The notes under the pieces are model-generated. The model saw only the letters and a list, made by a program, of their open reading frames with translations, made no database searches and was not told where the DNA came from. DNA of 49,182 nucleotides, from NCBI GenBank assembly GCA_031260295.1, contig JAIRKE010000046.1, positions 1 to 49,182 of the forward strand. Reading direction: 5' to 3'. Shown here in pieces: positions 46,625-49,182 of the stretch. The stretch is from Azonexus sp. Its GTDB lineage: Bacteria; Pseudomonadota; Gammaproteobacteria; Burkholderiales; Rhodocyclaceae. Numbering within the stretch: position 1 is the first letter of the stretch; each line of letters opens with the position of its first letter. The translations under genes were made by a program, and so were the position numbers.

Positions 46625-47020
46625 TCAGGCCGTCACATTCACCAATGATCCCGTCGTCTGCCCGGAGGAATTGACGACGACTGGCGGCGCCTGCTGCACC
46701 GAAGACGGCACCTGCACCTCATTGGCGATCTGTGCCCGCAACTCGCCGATGCCCTGCTGGATCTGGGTCATGGATTTCATCGCCTGCACACCGCGTTGCG
46801 CGTTATCGGCATCGACCTGGGCCTGCGACGATTCGCCCTGCAGCGAACGGGCATTCTCCTGCGCCCGGTCAGCCGCCGATAGCGCCTGCCGCGCCTGCAC
46901 CCTTAAAGCGCGCGCCTGCTGCTCGGCTTGGTCGGCACTACGCTGCGCCTGCTGCTGCTGGATCTGCGCCCAGAGCCCGGCGCCCGGCGATGCCAGTCCC
47001 GCGCTTGCGGCGATGGCCAT
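46625..47020 (-). CDS. Coiled-coil Gln/Ala-rich small protein with GQTTGSLVNVTA tail
   Basis: 131 residues, ATG behind AGGAG. Residues 15-95 are a Gln/Ala-rich helix (AQRSADQAEQQARALRVQAR) likely to form a coiled coil; the tail is NSSGQTTGSLVNVTA. There is no signal peptide or membrane segment. The neighbouring gene upstream ends in almost the same tail, so they are paralogous at both ends. I do not recognise a named family. Confidence 0.65.
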   Translation of the reverse strand: MAIAASAGLASPGAGLWAQIQQQQAQRSADQAEQQARALRVQARQALSAADRAQENARSLQGESSQAQVDADNAQRGVQAMKSMTQIQQGIGELRAQIANEVQVPSSVQQAPPVVVNSSGQTTGSLVNVTA

Positions 47021-47044
47021 GATCCACCGCTCCTATCCGCCCAC

Positions 47045-47284
47045 TCAGGCAGTAACGTTAATCAACGTGCCGGTGGTTTGTCCCTGCGTATTAGTCACCG
47101 GCTGAGGCGGCATCTGCTCAACCCGCTGCTCAGGACGGGGTCGCTCCTGCTGCTGCACCGGTTGTGCCTGCTGCGCTTGCTGTGCCTGCTGGGTTTGCTG
47201 TGCCTGCTGGGTTTGCTGGGTCTGTGCCGTATTGCTCGACGTCACAAAGGGATTGCTGCCTGCGCTTACCGATTGAATAGCCAT
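47045..47284 (-). CDS. Gln-rich low-complexity small protein with GQTTGTLINVTA tail
   Basis: 79 residues, ATG with AAGGAG upstream. N-terminal MAIQSVSAGSNPFVTSS, a middle of tandem QQTQQAQ units encoded by a tandem repeat of about 18 bases (CAGCAGGCACAGCAAAC-like), a basic/Pro stretch (ERPRPEQRVEQMPPQP), and the tail NTQGQTTGTLINVTA. The same tail is seen in the gene 25 bases downstream. Probably co-expressed. Function unknown. Confidence 0.65.
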   Translation of the reverse strand: MAIQSVSAGSNPFVTSSNTAQTQQTQQAQQTQQAQQAQQAQPVQQQERPRPEQRVEQMPPQPVTNTQGQTTGTLINVTA

Positions 47285-47390
47285 GCTCTACTCCTTGAAC
47301 AAATCAACACCCTGTCTTCACTCTACACCATTTCGGCAAATGTTCCAGTAGAACAAAAATTGACAGCAGTTAGCTGTTAAAAGTAGAAAA

Positions 47391-47419
47391 AGAAAAAGGC
47401 CTGAGAAACTCAGGCCTTT
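47391..47419 (-). terminator. Terminator of tRNA-Val
   Basis: Perfect stem AAAGGCCTGAG-TTT-CTCAGGCCTTT with a T-rich tail on the minus strand, beginning 15 bases after the tRNA. Confidence 0.9.
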
Positions 47420-47433
47420 GACTTTTCATCGCA

Positions 47434-47508
47434 TGGTGGGCGGTACTGGGATCGAACCAGTGACCCCTGCCGTGTGAAGGCAGTGCTCTACCGCTGAGCT
47501 AACCGCCC
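47434..47508 (-). tRNA. tRNA-Val(CAC)
   Basis: 75 bases with encoded CCA. Acceptor GGGCGGT/ACCGCCC; anticodon stem CTGCC/GGCAG around loop TTCACAC gives anticodon CAC (Val, GUG); T arm ACTGGTTCGATCCCAGT. A terminator follows. Confidence 0.97.
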
Positions 47509-47605
47509 ATGCGAGAGGCGCGCATTAGAACACAACACGGACTGCGGGTCAAACCCGGCTCGGCTAGAATAGCGGACTTTGTTTCCGCCAGGATCGCACC
47601 CATCC

Positions 47606-49000
47606 ATGAAGCCCGTTCGTACCCGTTTCGCCCCCAGCCCCACCGGTTATCTGCATATCGGCGGCGCCCGCACCGCGTTGTTCTCCTGGGCCTACGCCCG
47701 TCGTCACGGCGGTTGCTTCATCCTGCGCGTCGAGGACACCGACGTCGCCCGCTCGACGCCGGAAGCCGTGCAGGCCATCCTCGACGGCATGGCCTGGCTG
47801 GAACTGGCGCACGACGAAGGTCCGTTCTACCAGATGCAGCGCATGGACCGCTATAAGGAAGTGATCCAGCAGATGCTGGCCAACGGCACCGCCTATCATT
47901 GCTACACCACCCGAGAAGAACTCGACACCCTGCGCGCCGAGCAGGAAGCACGCAAGGAAAAGCCGCGCTACGACGGCCGCTGGCGCCCGGAAACCGGCAA
48001 GACCTTGCCGCCAGTGCCAGCTGATGTGCCGCCGGTGGTCCGTTTCAAGAATCCGCGGGATGGTGCTGTCGCCTGGGACGATCAGGTCAAGGGCCGCATC
48101 GAGATCGCCAACGGCGAACTCGACGACCTGATCATCGCCCGTGCCGACGGTACCCCAACCTACAATTTCTGCGTCTGCGTGGACGACTGGGACATGGGTA
48201 TCACCCATGTCATTCGCGGCGACGACCATGTCAACAATACACCACGCCAGATCAACATTCTCAAAGCGCTTGGCGCCGAGGTGCCGCTATACGCCCATCT
48301 CTCGATGATTCTCGGCGACGACGGCAGCAAGCTCTCGAAGCGCCATGGCGCCGTATCGGTGATGCAGTACGACGAGGAAGGATTCCTTCCCGAGGCGGTA
48401 ATCAACTACCTGGCGCGGCTCGGCTGGTCGCACGGCGATGACGAGGTGTTCTCGCGTCAACAACTCGTCGAGTGGTTCGACCTCGACCACATCACGGCCT
48501 CGGCCGCGCAGTTCAATACCGAGAAACTACTGTGGCTGAACCAGCATTACATGAAGCAACTGCCGCCGGCCGATCTGGCCCTGCTCGTCGGCGCCCGGCT
48601 GGCGGCGCGCGGCGTCGATACCGGCAATGGCCCCGAGTTGGCCAAGGCGTCGGCGCTCTATGTCGATCGCTGTAATACGCTCAACACTCTGGCCGACGCG
48701 GTGGAAGTGTTCTATACCGGCATCGCGCCCAAGCCAGAACTGCTCGCCCAACACCTGTCGGCCGACGCCTTACCGGCCCTGGCCGATTTCGTCGCCGAGC
48801 TGAGCTGCGTGGCCTGGGAGACGCCAGCCATCGGAGCACTGATCAAGGAAACGATCGCCAAGCACGGTCTCAAAATGCCCAAGCTGGCGATGCCGCTGCG
48901 CGTGATCCTGACCGGCCAGGCACAAGCGCCATCGGCCGACACGCTGGTCGAAATGATCGGCCGCGAGCGCGTGCTCACGGCCCTGAACAAACATCTCTGA
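47606..49000 (+). CDS. gltX: Glutamyl-tRNA synthetase
   Basis: 464 residues, typical length, ATG 47606. Class I motifs are present: HIGH as [15 protein letters not shown] and KMSKS as [16 protein letters not shown]. The C-terminal helical domain covers the anticodon. RBS is weak (AGGAT). It charges tRNA-Glu, the 5' end of which begins at 49163 at the right edge, 160 bases on. No terminator lies between gltX and tRNA-Ala, so read-through is possible, but tRNA-Ala has its own promoter. Confidence 0.98.
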   Translation: MKPVRTRFAPSPTGYLHIGGARTALFSWAYARRHGGCFILRVEDTDVARSTPEAVQAILDGMAWLELAHDEGPFYQMQRMDRYKEVIQQMLANGTAYHCYTTREELDTLRAEQEARKEKPRYDGRWRPETGKTLPPVPADVPPVVRFKNPRDGAVAWDDQVKGRIEIANGELDDLIIARADGTPTYNFCVCVDDWDMGITHVIRGDDHVNNTPRQINILKALGAEVPLYAHLSMILGDDGSKLSKRHGAVSVMQYDEEGFLPEAVINYLARLGWSHGDDEVFSRQQLVEWFDLDHITASAAQFNTEKLLWLNQHYMKQLPPADLALLVGARLAARGVDTGNGPELAKASALYVDRCNTLNTLADAVEVFYTGIAPKPELLAQHLSADALPALADFVAELSCVAWETPAIGALIKETIAKHGLKMPKLAMPLRVILTGQAQAPSADTLVEMIGRERVLTALNKHL

Positions 49001-49016
49001 AAATCGCGAAAGCCTC

Positions 49017-49045
49017 TTTACAAGGACCGGGGCGGTCTCTATAAT
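49017..49045 (+). promoter_or_regulatory. Promoter of the tRNA-Ala/tRNA-Glu transcript
   Basis: TTTACA (49017-49022), 17 bases, TATAAT (49040-49045), 19 bases before the tRNA. A GGGGCGG-type GC stretch lies between the boxes, and the -10 matches perfectly. Confidence 0.85.
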
Positions 49046-49063
49046 TCGGCCTTCTTTCGCGGA

Positions 49064-49139
<76 letters not shown>

Positions 49140-49162
49140 AAAGCGCGAAAGAAGATGTCCGG

Positions 49163-49182
49163 GTCCCCATCGTCTAGAGGCC
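49163..49182 (+). tRNA. tRNA-Glu, 5' part only
   Basis: GTCCCCATCGTCTAGAGGCC matches the conserved 5' half of bacterial tRNA-Glu (E. coli: GTCCCCTTCGTCTAGAGGCC). The window ends inside the D arm. It follows tRNA-Ala by 23 bases and is probably in the same transcript. Confidence 0.85.

Overview
The window is GC-rich chromosomal DNA from a Gram-negative bacterium, most likely a betaproteobacterium and probably Rhodocyclales-like (Dechloromonas, Azonexus, Zoogloea or Accumulibacter relatives). This is inferred from the gene families: DUF3460 and DUF3567 small proteins, a PEP-CTERM protein, fixABCX, MltF, a sigma32-type clpB promoter and the overall codon style. No rRNA, CRISPR array, plasmid origin or complete transposon is seen.

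Layout. 1-1231: end of a GDSL esterase gene, then mnmH. 1232-2880: AT-richer insert with a tiny Gly/Ala-rich membrane protein, an IS5-family (IS903-like) remnant and an XRE regulator with a hydrophobic tail. 2912-8224: methyltransferase, OsmC, a large acyl-CoA-ligase/GNAT (Pat-type) protein, three small conserved proteins, a second transposase scrap and several palindromic repeats. 8376-11852: clpB behind a heat-shock promoter, divergent from a VapBC-like pair. 11992-16390: yejBEF-type peptide importer. 16595-21962: tRNA-Ser, mltF, serS-wbuC, a DUF4126 protein and rarA. 21963-24900: foreign-looking stretch with integron-type gene cassettes (NTF2-like, GNAT) carrying one full attC site, followed by a membrane-anchored alpha/beta hydrolase. 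25013-32332: FmdE-like and DUF3079 genes, a ferritin-like protein, then fixABCX preceded on the same strand by a KdpDE-like two-component pair whose kinase lacks the KdpD sensor module. 32513-41756: PAS hybrid kinase, membrane proteins, GlxA-type AraC regulator divergent from an MFS transporter, two zinc-ribbon membrane proteins and a Uma2 nuclease-like protein. 41888-47284: PEP-CTERM protein, XRE regulator, a four-gene overlapping operon (membrane protein, SDR, DUF2269, DUF4166), folA-folB and two small paralogous proteins sharing a C-terminal motif. 47434-49182: tRNA-Val, gltX, tRNA-Ala and the start of tRNA-Glu.

How it works together. Most genes are housekeeping: translation (serS, gltX, tRNAs, mnmH), protein quality control (clpB), replication repair (rarA), folate synthesis (folA, folB) and wall turnover (mltF). 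FixABCX is an electron-bifurcating flavoprotein complex that in diazotrophs feeds ferredoxin or flavodoxin; the two-component pair directly upstream may control it. The most unusual signals are the cassette segment, the paired GQTTG...NVTA proteins, the small hydrophobic protein with its XRE neighbour, and a dispersed repeat (core TAGAGCGGTTTT) that sits exactly at gene 3' ends and supplies stop codons.
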